Shown: positions 6,206 through 12,998 of the stretch, piece by piece | How the letters are laid out: every line of letters begins with the position of its first letter | How positions within the stretch are numbered: the stretch's first letter is position 1 | NCBI GenBank assembly: GCA_902767285.1 | Contig: CACXHC010000002.1 | Location: 1 to 12,998, forward strand | DNA from: an uncultured Ruminococcus sp. | GTDB taxonomy: Bacteria > Bacillota > Clostridia > Oscillospirales > Acutalibacteraceae | Length of the DNA: 12,998 bases | Reading direction: 5' to 3' | The notes under the pieces: model-generated | What the model saw: the letters and a program-made list of their open reading frames with translations, nothing else | The model's database searches: none | Told to the model about the DNA's origin: nothing | Translations under genes and position numbers: made by a program

Positions 6206-7405
6206 ATGGTTCAGCTTGAAAATGTGTATCAGGCGGCGTTTGCACTAAAAAAAATCATCAGAAATACAGAACTTATAAAAGCACCTAAAATCAACCCCGA
6301 AGTTGATTTATACATAAAACCCGAAAATCTTCAGATAACGGGTTCATTTAAAGTTAGAGGTGCGGCATATAAAATCTCACGTCTTACAGAGGAAGAGAAG
6401 GCGAGAGGCGTAATTGCCTGTTCTGCCGGAAACCATGCTCAGGGCGTGGCACTCGCAGCCGCAAGAAGCGGTATAAAGTCGGTTATCTGTCTGCCTGATA
6501 TAGCTCCTATATCGAAAGTCGAAGCTACAAGAGCCTATGGAGCGGAAATCGAACTTGTCAACGGTGTTTATGATGACGCATATCAAAGAGCATTACAGCT
6601 CAAAGACGAAATGGGATATACTTTTATTCATCCGTTTGACGATGAGTATGTAATAGCCGGTCAGGGAACTATTGCTCTTGAAATTTTGGAGCAGAATCCC
6701 GATGTTGAAGCAATTGTTGTTCCGGTAGGCGGCGGCGGATTGATTTCGGGTATCGCATACACGGTGAAGGCACTCAACCCCAATGTAAAAGTTTACGGAG
6801 TTCAGGCACAAGGTGCCCCGTCAATGTTCACATCGAAGAGAGAGGGAAAAATTGTCACTCTCGACAGCGTAAATACGTTCTGTGACGGTATCGCCGTAAA
6901 ACAGCCCGGCGAGAACACGTTCGATATTTGTTCAAAACTTGTTGACGACATCGTAACTGTAACAGATGACGAAACAGCAAACGCAATTCTCGCACTTATG
7001 GAGAATCAGAAACTCGTTGCCGAAGGTGCAGGAGCGGTTTCGGTTGCGGCAGTTATGTTTAATAAACTTCCGGTTAAAAACAAAAATACGGTTTGTGTCG
7101 TTTCGGGCGGTAATATCGACGTTACAATTTTGTCGAGAATCATCGACAGAGGACTTCTCAAGTCAGGTAGATTGGAAAAACTCTCCATTCAGCTTACCGA
7201 CAAACCCGGTCAGCTCAGAGATATGTCTGCAACAATCGCCCTCACCGGAGCAAATATCGTTTCGGTTAACTACGAACACGCCGAAAAGGGCAGCGACATC
7301 AACAGTTGTATCATCAGAATAGAGCTTGAAACTAAAAACAGACAGCATATCAAGGAAGTTAGAACCGCTCTTACAAATGCCGGCTTTAAAATACTGAACA
7401 ATTGA
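6206..7405 (+). CDS. ilvA: threonine ammonia-lyase, single-ACT form
   Basis: PLP enzyme that deaminates threonine to 2-ketobutyrate, the entry to isoleucine. K49 in GSFKVRGA (46-53) is the Schiff-base lysine, SAGNHAQG (73-80) contacts the substrate and VGGGGL (174-179) is the phosphate-binding loop. The C-terminus (about 325-399, LSIQLTDKPGQL onward) is one ACT domain. At 399 residues it is the medium-length form, lacking the doubled regulatory region of the 514-residue E. coli IlvA; such forms are labelled catabolic or biosynthetic depending on context. Here leuB is 31 nt upstream and ridA and ilvBND downstream, favouring biosynthesis. AGAAAGG (6187-6193) precedes the ATG by 12 nt. Confidence 0.93.
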   Translation: MVQLENVYQAAFALKKIIRNTELIKAPKINPEVDLYIKPENLQITGSFKVRGAAYKISRLTEEEKARGVIACSAGNHAQGVALAAARSGIKSVICLPDIAPISKVEATRAYGAEIELVNGVYDDAYQRALQLKDEMGYTFIHPFDDEYVIAGQGTIALEILEQNPDVEAIVVPVGGGGLISGIAYTVKALNPNVKVYGVQAQGAPSMFTSKREGKIVTLDSVNTFCDGIAVKQPGENTFDICSKLVDDIVTVTDDETANAILALMENQKLVAEGAGAVSVAAVMFNKLPVKNKNTVCVVSGGNIDVTILSRIIDRGLLKSGRLEKLSIQLTDKPGQLRDMSATIALTGANIVSVNYEHAEKGSDINSCIIRIELETKNRQHIKEVRTALTNAGFKILNN

Positions 7406-7415
7406 TTTTTTTCTT

Positions 7416-7453
7416 CTTCTTTTTTTGAAAAAAAAGAAGCAAAAAAACTTTTT
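7416..7453 (-). repeat. short relative of the 62-nt repeat, copy B
   Basis: CTTC, seven T, G, eight A, GAAG (7416-7439), then C, seven A and CTTTTT reproduce the hairpin end of the 62-nt repeat in the same orientation as the copy at 12929-12990. The AT-rich half carrying AAACACAT is missing. It begins 10 nt after the ilvA stop. On RNA it would form an A-U hairpin of about 11 bp, which might act as a weak terminator or a processing site. Confidence 0.65.
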
Positions 7454-7463
7454 GTTCGTGTGT

Positions 7464-7503
7464 GCAAACTTTTTGCGGTGCAATTGGTTTTTTATGATAT
7501 AAT
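7464..7503 (+). promoter_or_regulatory. probable internal promoter and small palindrome before ridA
   Basis: A perfect TATAAT lies at 7498-7503, 23 nt before the ridA start codon. The best upstream partner is TTGCGG (7473-7478) at a long 19-nt spacing, so the -35 is weak. Overlapping it is the palindrome GCAAA-CTT-TTTGC (7464-7476), which could be an operator. AAACTTTTTG occurs at 7445-7454 and again at 7466-7475, exactly 21 nt (two helical turns) apart. Promoter activity is inferred from the -10 box. Confidence 0.45.
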
Positions 7504-7526
7504 AATAAATAGAAAGAAGAATTAAA

Positions 7527-7901
7527 ATGTCAGAAAAAGTTTATACAAAAAATGCCCCTGATGCAATAGGGCCTTATTCTCAGGCAGTAAAGGTCGGCTC
7601 GCTCGTATTTACGTCGGGTCAGATCGCAATTAACCCGGCAACGGGTGCTGTTGAGGCTGAAACAATCGAAGCTCAAACAGAGCAGATTTGTAAAAACCTC
7701 CAAGCCATTCTCGCAGAGGCAGGCAGCAGCCTTGACAAAGCAGTAAAAACTGTTTGTTTTCTTGCAGATATGGGCGATTTTGCAGCGTTCAATGAAGTTT
7801 ACGGCAAATATTTTACATCAAAGCCGGCACGTTCCTGCGTAGCGGTCAAGACTCTGCCCAAAAACGTACTTGCAGAGGTAGAGGTAATCGCAGAACTGTA
7901 A
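7527..7901 (+). CDS. ridA: RidA family enamine/imine deaminase
   Basis: A 124-residue protein of the YjgF/YER057c/UK114 family. RidA hydrolyses the 2-aminoacrylate and 2-aminocrotonate intermediates released by PLP enzymes such as IlvA, protecting other PLP enzymes and speeding ketoacid formation. IGPYSQA (14-20), SGQIAINP (30-37), R102 in ARSCVAV (101-107) and E117 are the family's conserved positions around the trimer-interface pocket. Placement directly after ilvA pairs the protective enzyme with the source of the intermediate. The ribosome binding site is poor (AGAAAGAAG, 7511-7519) compared with its neighbours. The ATG at 7527 is supported by the normal family N-terminus. Confidence 0.95.
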   Translation: MSEKVYTKNAPDAIGPYSQAVKVGSLVFTSGQIAINPATGAVEAETIEAQTEQICKNLQAILAEAGSSLDKAVKTVCFLADMGDFAAFNEVYGKYFTSKPARSCVAVKTLPKNVLAEVEVIAEL

Positions 7902-7940
7902 AATTTAAATTTCCGCTAACAGCAGAAAGGATTGAAAAAG

Positions 7941-9599
7941 ATGGTTTTAAACGGTTCGCAGATATTGGCAAACGTTCTTCTCGAAAATGAAGTAGACACA
8001 ATATTCGGTTATCCGGGCGGTGCGGTGCTTAATATCTATGACGCACTTTATGAATACAGCGACAAAATCACACATATTATGACAGCTCATGAACAGGGGG
8101 CTTCTCATGCGGCGGACGGCTACGCCCGTGCAACAGGCAAAACAGGCGTTGTTCTTGCAACATCAGGCCCCGGAGCTACAAACCTTGTTACAGGTATTGC
8201 AACAGCGTATATGGATTCCGTTCCGATGGTTGCAATTACCGGTAATGTTCCCAATTCTCTTATCGGTAGAGATAGTTTTCAGGAGGTTTATATTGCCGGT
8301 ATAACTATGCCGATAACAAAACACAATTTTGTTGTTCGCAATATAAAAGACCTTGCTCCTATTTTGAGAAAGGCTTTCAAAATAGCTATAAGCGGCAGAC
8401 CCGGCCCCGTTTTGGTTGATATTCCTAAGGATATAACAGCCGCTACAACAGAGTATGAGCCGGCTCCCAAGCAAGAGGCAGATAAGCTCCTCAGTTGCTA
8501 CGGCGACAATATTTCGGATATTGCAGAGGAAATAAATAATGCTAAAAAGCCGGTTATCTTGTTCGGCGGTGGCGTTAAAAATTCAAATGCCGGAGTAATT
8601 CTCAAGAGAATTATCGGAAAAGCTAATATTCCGGCAACGCATACTCTTATGGGTGCGGGCGTTTTGAGATACGATATGCCCGAAAATCTCGGCATGATAG
8701 GCATGCACGGTTCTGTTGCCGCAAATAAAGCGGTAAATAATGCCGATGTTGTTATTACAATAGGCAGCAGATTCTCCGATAGAGTTGCCCTTGCTCCCGG
8801 AAAATTCGCTAAAAAAGCTACTATGATTCATATTGATATAGACCAAAGCGAAATCGATAAAAATGTCAAGACGGATTATCATGTAATTGGCGATGCAGAA
8901 TACGTTCTCGGCGAGTTGGAACCCCTCCTCAAAGAAGCAAAAAGAGATGATTGGTTCGCAGAGATAAACACCCTTAGAAGAGATATTCCGTATTCCACAG
9001 GCGGAGAGATGATGCACCCCAAAGAGATTATGGATATAATAAGTGAAGTAGCGGGCGAGGATGGCTTGTTTGTTACCGATGTTGGACAACATCAAATGTG
9101 GGCGGCACAGTATCTTCATCATGTAAAGGCAGAAAATTTCCTTACAAGCGGTGGCTTGGGTACAATGGGATACGGCTACGGTGCGGCTATCGGTGCCCAA
9201 ATAGGAACAGGCAGAAAGCCGGTTTTCCATATCACAGGCGATGGCTCGTTCCACATGAATATGAATGAGGCTTGTACAGCGGTTACTTATAATCTTCCGG
9301 TTATTTCGATTTGTATAAACAATGAAGTTCTCGGAATGGTTAGACAGTGGCAGACAAGTTTCTACGGCAAGAGATATTCTTCAACAGACCCCGGAAGAAA
9401 AACCGATTATGTAAAAGTTGCCGAAGGATTCGGAGCAAAAGGATATTCGTGCAAAACCGCCGATGAGTTCAGAAAAGCACTCAAAGAAGCTGTTGAGTAC
9501 GGTGGCCCCGTATGGATAGAATGTCGTATCGGCAAAGATGAGAAAGTTCTTCCGATGATTCCCGGCGGCGGCACTGTTGATGATATTATTTATGAATAA
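7941..9599 (+). CDS. ilvB: acetolactate synthase, large catalytic subunit
   Basis: Thiamine-diphosphate enzyme making acetolactate from two pyruvates, or acetohydroxybutyrate from pyruvate and 2-ketobutyrate. I place the start at ATG 7941 (552 residues), because AGAAAGG (7924-7930) lies 10 nt before it; an in-frame TTG at 7932 is only 1 nt from that site. E51 in AHEQGASHA is the cofactor-activating glutamate. GDGS (433-436) followed by NN (460-461) is the ThDP/Mg site. LGMVRQWQTSFYGKRYS (464-480) is typical of the anabolic, FAD-requiring enzymes rather than catabolic AlsS. The regulatory subunit gene follows after 17 nt. Confidence 0.96.
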   Translation: MVLNGSQILANVLLENEVDTIFGYPGGAVLNIYDALYEYSDKITHIMTAHEQGASHAADGYARATGKTGVVLATSGPGATNLVTGIATAYMDSVPMVAITGNVPNSLIGRDSFQEVYIAGITMPITKHNFVVRNIKDLAPILRKAFKIAISGRPGPVLVDIPKDITAATTEYEPAPKQEADKLLSCYGDNISDIAEEINNAKKPVILFGGGVKNSNAGVILKRIIGKANIPATHTLMGAGVLRYDMPENLGMIGMHGSVAANKAVNNADVVITIGSRFSDRVALAPGKFAKKATMIHIDIDQSEIDKNVKTDYHVIGDAEYVLGELEPLLKEAKRDDWFAEINTLRRDIPYSTGGEMMHPKEIMDIISEVAGEDGLFVTDVGQHQMWAAQYLHHVKAENFLTSGGLGTMGYGYGAAIGAQIGTGRKPVFHITGDGSFHMNMNEACTAVTYNLPVISICINNEVLGMVRQWQTSFYGKRYSSTDPGRKTDYVKVAEGFGAKGYSCKTADEFRKALKEAVEYGGPVWIECRIGKDEKVLPMIPGGGTVDDIIYE

Positions 9600-9616
9600 G
9601 AAAGGAGCGGCGGAAG

Positions 9617-10114
9617 ATGTTAAAAAGAAAGTATCTTAGTTTTCTTGTTGATAACCACGAAGGTGTGCTTACAAGAATTTCTTCGCTGTTCCGTCAGCGT
9701 GGATTTAATATAGATAGTCTTACAGTCTCGGCAACAAATGACGGTTCTCTCTCAAGAGTAACAATAGGTATGTCGGGCGATGACGAAGAAATAAAGCAGA
9801 TAATTAATCAAACCAAAAAACTCTATGAGTATGAGGGAATGTTCGAGATCGACCCCAACGACAGCCTTATAAGAGAACTTCTTCTCGTAAAAGTTGCGGC
9901 AAATGAGCATATAAGAAGCTCGCTTTTGGAACTTGCCACAATATATAAGGCTAAAATTATAGACGTTTCGGACGGCAGTATGGTTTTTGAACTTACAGGA
10001 AAGCCAATCAAACTCGATTCGTATATCGAAAATCTGAAACCTTACAAAATTCTCGAAATGTGCCGTACAGGTGCAACGGCTATGCAAAGAGGCAAAGTGA
10101 AATTATCAAAATAA
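9617..10114 (+). CDS. ilvN: acetolactate synthase, small regulatory subunit
   Basis: A 165-residue regulatory subunit that raises IlvB activity and confers feedback control. An N-terminal ACT domain (about 5-78, [20 protein letters not shown] onward) is followed by the usual C-terminal domain (about 83-160). N13, G16 and N31 align, two positions shifted, with N11, G14 and N29 of E. coli IlvH, where changes cause valine resistance, so valine inhibition is probably retained. AAAGGAG (9601-9607) is 9 nt before the ATG. IlvN and IlvH differ little at this level, so the symbol is a convention. Confidence 0.94.
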   Translation: MLKRKYLSFLVDNHEGVLTRISSLFRQRGFNIDSLTVSATNDGSLSRVTIGMSGDDEEIKQIINQTKKLYEYEGMFEIDPNDSLIRELLLVKVAANEHIRSSLLELATIYKAKIIDVSDGSMVFELTGKPIKLDSYIENLKPYKILEMCRTGATAMQRGKVKLSK

Positions 10115-10127
10115 GAGGTTGAAAAAA

Positions 10128-11801
10128 ATGAGAAGTGATAATGTAACTAAAGGTGTTGAAAGAGCTCCGAACAGAAGCCTTTTTTATGCTATGGGTTATA
10201 CAAAAGAGGAACTTGACAGACCGCTCATCGGTGTTGTTTCGGCTCACAGTGAAATAATTCCGGGACATATTCATCTTGATAAAATAACCGAGGCGGTAAA
10301 AGCAGGTATTTGTCTGGCAGGCGGTACACCGATAATGGTTCCGGCAATAGGTGTTTGCGATGGTATCGCTATGGGTCATCTTGGCATGAAATACTCGCTC
10401 CCCTCAAGAGAGCTTATCGCAGATTCTGTCGAAACACTCGCTCAGGCACACGCATTTGACGGACTCGTTCTCGTGCCAAACTGTGATAAGATAGTTCCCG
10501 GCATGGTAATGGGTGCGGTAAGACTCAATATTCCCGCAGTAGTATGCAGCGGTGGCCCGATGCTCGCCGGCACTTATGACAATCAGAAAGTTTCGCTTTC
10601 GAAAATGTTCGAGGCAGTAGGTTCATACAAAGCCGGACTCATTGACGAAGCAAAACTCACCGAGTGCGAACAGGGAGTATGTCCGGGCTGTGGTTCATGT
10701 GCCGGAATGTACACCGCAAACTCGATGAACTGTTTATGCGAGTCGCTCGGAATCGCTTTGCCGGGCAACGGAACAATTCCGGCAGTATCTTCGGCAAGAA
10801 TTGCACTTGCAAAGCACGCCGGAATGGCAATCATGAATCTTGTTAACAAAAATATAAAGGCAAGAGATATTATAAACGAAAAGTCAATCAAAAATGCACT
10901 TGCTTGTGATATGGCTCTGGGCTGTTCGTCAAACAGCGTTCTTCATTTGCTTGCTATCGCAAACGAAGCAGGTGTTCCGCTTGACCTCAATTTGTTTAAT
11001 GAGATGAGTGCCAAAACTCCGAATTTGTGTCATCTTGCACCGGCTGGCCCGACTCATATGGAAGATCTCAACGCAGCGGGCGGAGTTCCGGCAGTTCAAG
11101 CAGAGCTTGCTAAAAAAGGTCTTATTGATCTTACTCTTCTCACGGCAACAGGAAAATCAGTTGGCGAAAATATAGAGGGTGCATACGTTAAAGATACAAA
11201 TGCTATCAGAACAATTGACAATCCGTACAGCGAAACAGGCGGTATACAGATTCTTTGGGGAAATATAGCAAAGAACGGCTGTGTTGTAAAGAGAAGTGCG
11301 GTTGCTCCCGAAATGCTTGCTCATAAAGGCCCCGCAAGAGTTTTTGACAGCGAGGACGATGCAATAAAAGCGATCTATAATTCTGAGATTGTTGACGGCG
11401 ATGTAGTTGTTATTCGTTACGAAGGTCCCAAGGGCGGCCCCGGCATGAGAGAGATGCTCAACCCCACAAGTGCTCTTGCCGGTATGAAACTCGATAAAAC
11501 GGTAGCTCTCATCACAGACGGAAGATTCTCCGGTGCGAGTCGTGGTGCGTCAATCGGTCACGTTTGCCCCGAAGCTGCTGACGGCGGAGAAATTGGTCTT
11601 ATAAAAGAGGGAGATATTATTAGTATAGATATTCCCAATGCGTCTATTCAGCTCGAAGTTTCGGACGAAGAACTCGCAAAGAGAAAAGCCGAGTATGTTG
11701 CTCCTGCTCCGAAAATCACTTCAGGTTGGCTTGCACGCTACTCAAAACTTGTTAGTTCGGCATCTAAAGGTGCTATCATGAAAACTTACGAAGAATTTTA
11801 A
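10128..11801 (+). CDS. ilvD: dihydroxyacid dehydratase
   Basis: Dehydrates 2,3-dihydroxyisovalerate and its isoleucine counterpart to the 2-keto acids. I use ATG 10128 (557 residues): AAGAGG (10113-10118) is 9 nt upstream and overlaps the ilvN stop, while an in-frame TTG at 10119 would abut it. Cluster cysteines are C119 in NCDK and C191 in CGSCAGM (188-194); ITDGRFSG (462-469) is the conserved active-site block. Where 2Fe-2S plant and mycobacterial enzymes read PCN, this protein reads PGH (45-47), as E. coli IlvD does, suggesting an oxygen-labile 4Fe-4S type. It is the last gene of the cluster. Confidence 0.96.
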   Translation: MRSDNVTKGVERAPNRSLFYAMGYTKEELDRPLIGVVSAHSEIIPGHIHLDKITEAVKAGICLAGGTPIMVPAIGVCDGIAMGHLGMKYSLPSRELIADSVETLAQAHAFDGLVLVPNCDKIVPGMVMGAVRLNIPAVVCSGGPMLAGTYDNQKVSLSKMFEAVGSYKAGLIDEAKLTECEQGVCPGCGSCAGMYTANSMNCLCESLGIALPGNGTIPAVSSARIALAKHAGMAIMNLVNKNIKARDIINEKSIKNALACDMALGCSSNSVLHLLAIANEAGVPLDLNLFNEMSAKTPNLCHLAPAGPTHMEDLNAAGGVPAVQAELAKKGLIDLTLLTATGKSVGENIEGAYVKDTNAIRTIDNPYSETGGIQILWGNIAKNGCVVKRSAVAPEMLAHKGPARVFDSEDDAIKAIYNSEIVDGDVVVIRYEGPKGGPGMREMLNPTSALAGMKLDKTVALITDGRFSGASRGASIGHVCPEAADGGEIGLIKEGDIISIDIPNASIQLEVSDEELAKRKAEYVAPAPKITSGWLARYSKLVSSASKGAIMKTYEEF

Positions 11802-11811
11802 TTTTTAATTG

Positions 11812-11843
11812 TCGGGAGCAGGCTATGCCTGCCCCCGATTTTT
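11812..11843 (+). terminator. operon terminator after ilvD
   Basis: TCGGGAGCAGGC (11812-11823) and GCCTGCCCCCGA (11827-11838) pair at 11 of 12 positions around a TAT loop, followed by five T. It lies 10 nt after the ilvD stop, before the convergent minus-strand gene. Confidence 0.88.
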
Positions 11844-11863
11844 GCTGTGGCTATTTATTAATG

Positions 11864-12793
11864 TTACTGTACATCAAAAGAAGTTTCGATTATTTTGTTA
11901 CAATTTTCCGGTGAATATCTAAATTTAGATATTTTGTCGCCGAAGAAATAATATTCCGGCGGGGAAATCTCGGTATCTTCATCAAAACAATCAATAACAA
12001 TCAATTTAATTTTCATTTTTTGAGGGATAATGTTTTTTATGTAAACACTAACCTTCATACCGGGTTTAAGACCGGTTTTAAGTTCTGCTAATCCGGCAAG
12101 ATTCGGAGTGAGTTCGATAAATGCCCCGTAGCTCTCGACACTTCGTACTATTCCTGTAACGGTTTGACCCACTGAAAAATTATCGGCATTTTCCTCCCAT
12201 GTTCCCAAAAGCTCTTTGTGGGTAAGACAAATTCTGCCGTTGTCGTTGCTTTTTACGACTGCTTTTATGCTGTCGCCGACTTTGAATCGCTGAGATGGGT
12301 GGTCAATTCGAGAAACGGATATTGTATCTATGGGCAAAAGCGAAACTATACCGCACCCAATATCCGCAAAAGCTCCGAAATGTTCAAGATGTGTGATTCG
12401 AGCATTTATGACATCGCCGGGAGATAGTTTTTTAACATAATTTTCCATACATCTTTGTTGAGCAGCGAGTCTTGACAAAGATGCTTGCACCGCACCGCTG
12501 CTTGTTTTATAAATATCGGTGATGACAAAGCACACAGGGCGATTTACTCGTGATATAACGGCAATATCTCGCACAGAGCCGTCTTTTATTCCGATAGCCC
12601 CTTCGTTTTTGGGGATTATTCCGGTTATGTCGCCGAGTTTGACATACAGATTGTGTTCGCTGTCGCACATAAAAGCGTATGACTCGATGATTTTTCCTTC
12701 TCGCATAACCTCGTTGAGAGCGGTCAAAGACGAAAGCCGGCTTTTGTTTTCGGCAGTGCGAATCATGATTCCTTCAGGCATATATTTAGTCAT
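11864..12793 (-). CDS. S1 RNA-binding domain protein
   Basis: A 309-residue protein with S1/OB-fold RNA-binding repeats. The clearest are at about 124-194 (LSPGDVINARITHLEHFGAF, ending RICLTHKELL) and 207-267 (VGQTVTGIVRSVESYGAFIE). A degenerate one is likely at about 31-108 (GKIIESYAF, LGDITGIIP, QASLSRLA). The C-terminal 40 residues are not recognisable. It resembles the short clostridial proteins often named ribosomal protein S1-like, but is too short and divergent to call RpsA. The ATG at 12793 follows AAGAAAGGA (12812-12804) by about 10 nt. It converges on ilvD, with 62 nt between them, and has no evident link to amino acid synthesis. Role in translation or RNA binding is inferred from domains only. 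Confidence 0.82.
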   Translation of the reverse strand: MTKYMPEGIMIRTAENKSRLSSLTALNEVMREGKIIESYAFMCDSEHNLYVKLGDITGIIPKNEGAIGIKDGSVRDIAVISRVNRPVCFVITDIYKTSSGAVQASLSRLAAQQRCMENYVKKLSPGDVINARITHLEHFGAFADIGCGIVSLLPIDTISVSRIDHPSQRFKVGDSIKAVVKSNDNGRICLTHKELLGTWEENADNFSVGQTVTGIVRSVESYGAFIELTPNLAGLAELKTGLKPGMKVSVYIKNIIPQKMKIKLIVIDCFDEDTEISPPEYYFFGDKISKFRYSPENCNKIIETSFDVQ

Positions 12794-12831
12794 TTAATGA
12801 AAGTCCTTTCTTGTTTCTGATTCTTCTCTGC

Positions 12832-12837
12832 ATTATA
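12832..12837 (-). promoter_or_regulatory. candidate -10 box for the S1-domain gene
   Basis: Read on the minus strand this is TATAAT, about 40 nt upstream of the start codon at 12793. No recognisable -35 hexamer occurs at 16-19 nt spacing, so this is a position-supported guess only. Confidence 0.3.
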
Positions 12838-12866
12838 TGCTTTAGATTGAAGGAATATGCGGTCAT

Positions 12867-12896
12867 AAAAAAAGAGGCTGTGAAAAAACAACAGCC
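12867..12896 (-). terminator. minus-strand intrinsic terminator
   Basis: On the minus strand, GGCTGT (12896-12891) pairs with ACAGCC (12881-12876), and seven T follow (12873-12867) after two bases. It should end transcription coming from a minus-strand gene to the right of the window, just before the promoter region of the S1-domain gene. Confidence 0.7.
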
Positions 12897-12928
12897 CTAA
12901 GAAATCTCCAATTTGTCGCTTATTTTCT

Positions 12929-12990
12929 CTTCTTTTTTTTGAAAAAAAAAGAAGCAAAAAAAACTTTTACTATATAAATTTTATGTGTTT
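12929..12990 (-). repeat. 62-nt AT-rich repeat, copy C (inverted)
   Basis: The reverse complement matches copy A (393-454) at 59 of 62 positions: three substitutions in the AT-rich half and none in the hairpin half, including identical homopolymer lengths. Flanks on both sides are unrelated to those of copy A, and no GC-rich array accompanies it. It lies about 135 nt upstream of the S1-domain gene start. Confidence 0.8.
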
Positions 12991-12998
12991 CAACGAAC

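Noticed and set aside
7932..7940. TTG start giving IlvB three extra residues (MKKM)
   Set aside because: The Shine-Dalgarno AGAAAGG ends 1 nt before this TTG but is 10 nt from ATG 7941, which also gives the usual family N-terminus.
8583..9254. 223-codon minus-strand open frame inside ilvB
   Set aside because: Fully antisense to a conserved, motif-rich gene. The peptide is cysteine/histidine/asparagine-rich and not protein-like. It is a shadow produced by the codon usage of ilvB.
10119..10127. TTG start giving IlvD three extra residues
   Set aside because: It abuts the AAGAGG ribosome binding site. ATG 10128 has normal spacing.
393..12990. Composite transposon bounded by the inverted 62-nt repeats
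   Set aside because: No transposase or integrase gene and no target-site duplication is visible next to either copy, and the genes between them are core metabolism. A related copy inside the region also suggests a dispersed repeat rather than transposon ends.

Overview
The window carries a branched-chain amino acid biosynthesis cluster from what looks like an anaerobic, low-to-moderate GC Bacillota, most likely a gut clostridium of the Oscillospirales type. That placement is inferred from strong AGGAG-type ribosome binding sites, textbook sigma-A promoters (TTGACA-17-TATAAT), a tRNA-sensing T-box leader, an ECF-type vitamin transporter subunit, short archaeal-type LeuC/LeuD subunits and an E. 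coli-like (4Fe-4S type) IlvD. No mobile-element gene, CRISPR array, tRNA or rRNA is visible.

Layout. Positions 1-616 are essentially non-coding and dense in palindromes: two related terminator-like hairpins (95-130 and 334-372), an imperfect inverted repeat (234-304), a 62-nt AT-rich repeat (393-454), and directly abutting it a 28-nt-period array of three GC-rich hairpins (455-542). A consensus promoter (552-580) then drives an ECF transporter S component of the folate (FolT) type (617-1195). The -35 box of the next promoter overlaps that gene's stop codon and drives a leucine T-box leader (about 1240-1512, specifier CUC) ahead of leuA.

The biosynthetic genes follow on the + strand: leuA (1565-3241), leuC, leuD, leuB, ilvA, ridA, ilvB, ilvN and ilvD (ends 11801), closed by an intrinsic terminator (11812-11843). 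LeuA, LeuCD and LeuB convert 2-ketoisovalerate to 2-ketoisocaproate. IlvA makes 2-ketobutyrate from threonine and RidA clears the reactive enamine this releases. IlvBN and IlvD perform the first and third steps of the shared valine/isoleucine route. The second enzyme (IlvC) and the terminal aminotransferase (IlvE) are not in the window. Two gaps hold probable internal promoters, before leuC (3259-3287) and before ridA (about 7473-7503), so the leucine T-box probably controls leuA most tightly and the rest only through readthrough.

After the terminator, a convergent minus-strand gene (11864-12793) encodes a protein with S1 RNA-binding domains. Upstream of it lie a minus-strand terminator belonging to a gene beyond the window and a second copy of the 62-nt repeat in inverted orientation (12929-12990). 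A shorter third copy sits in the ilvA-ridA gap.

I do not see a previously undescribed protein system here. The unexplained material is non-coding: the 62-nt repeat family, the GC-rich hairpin array with paired compensatory changes, and the promoter architecture that splits the operon.
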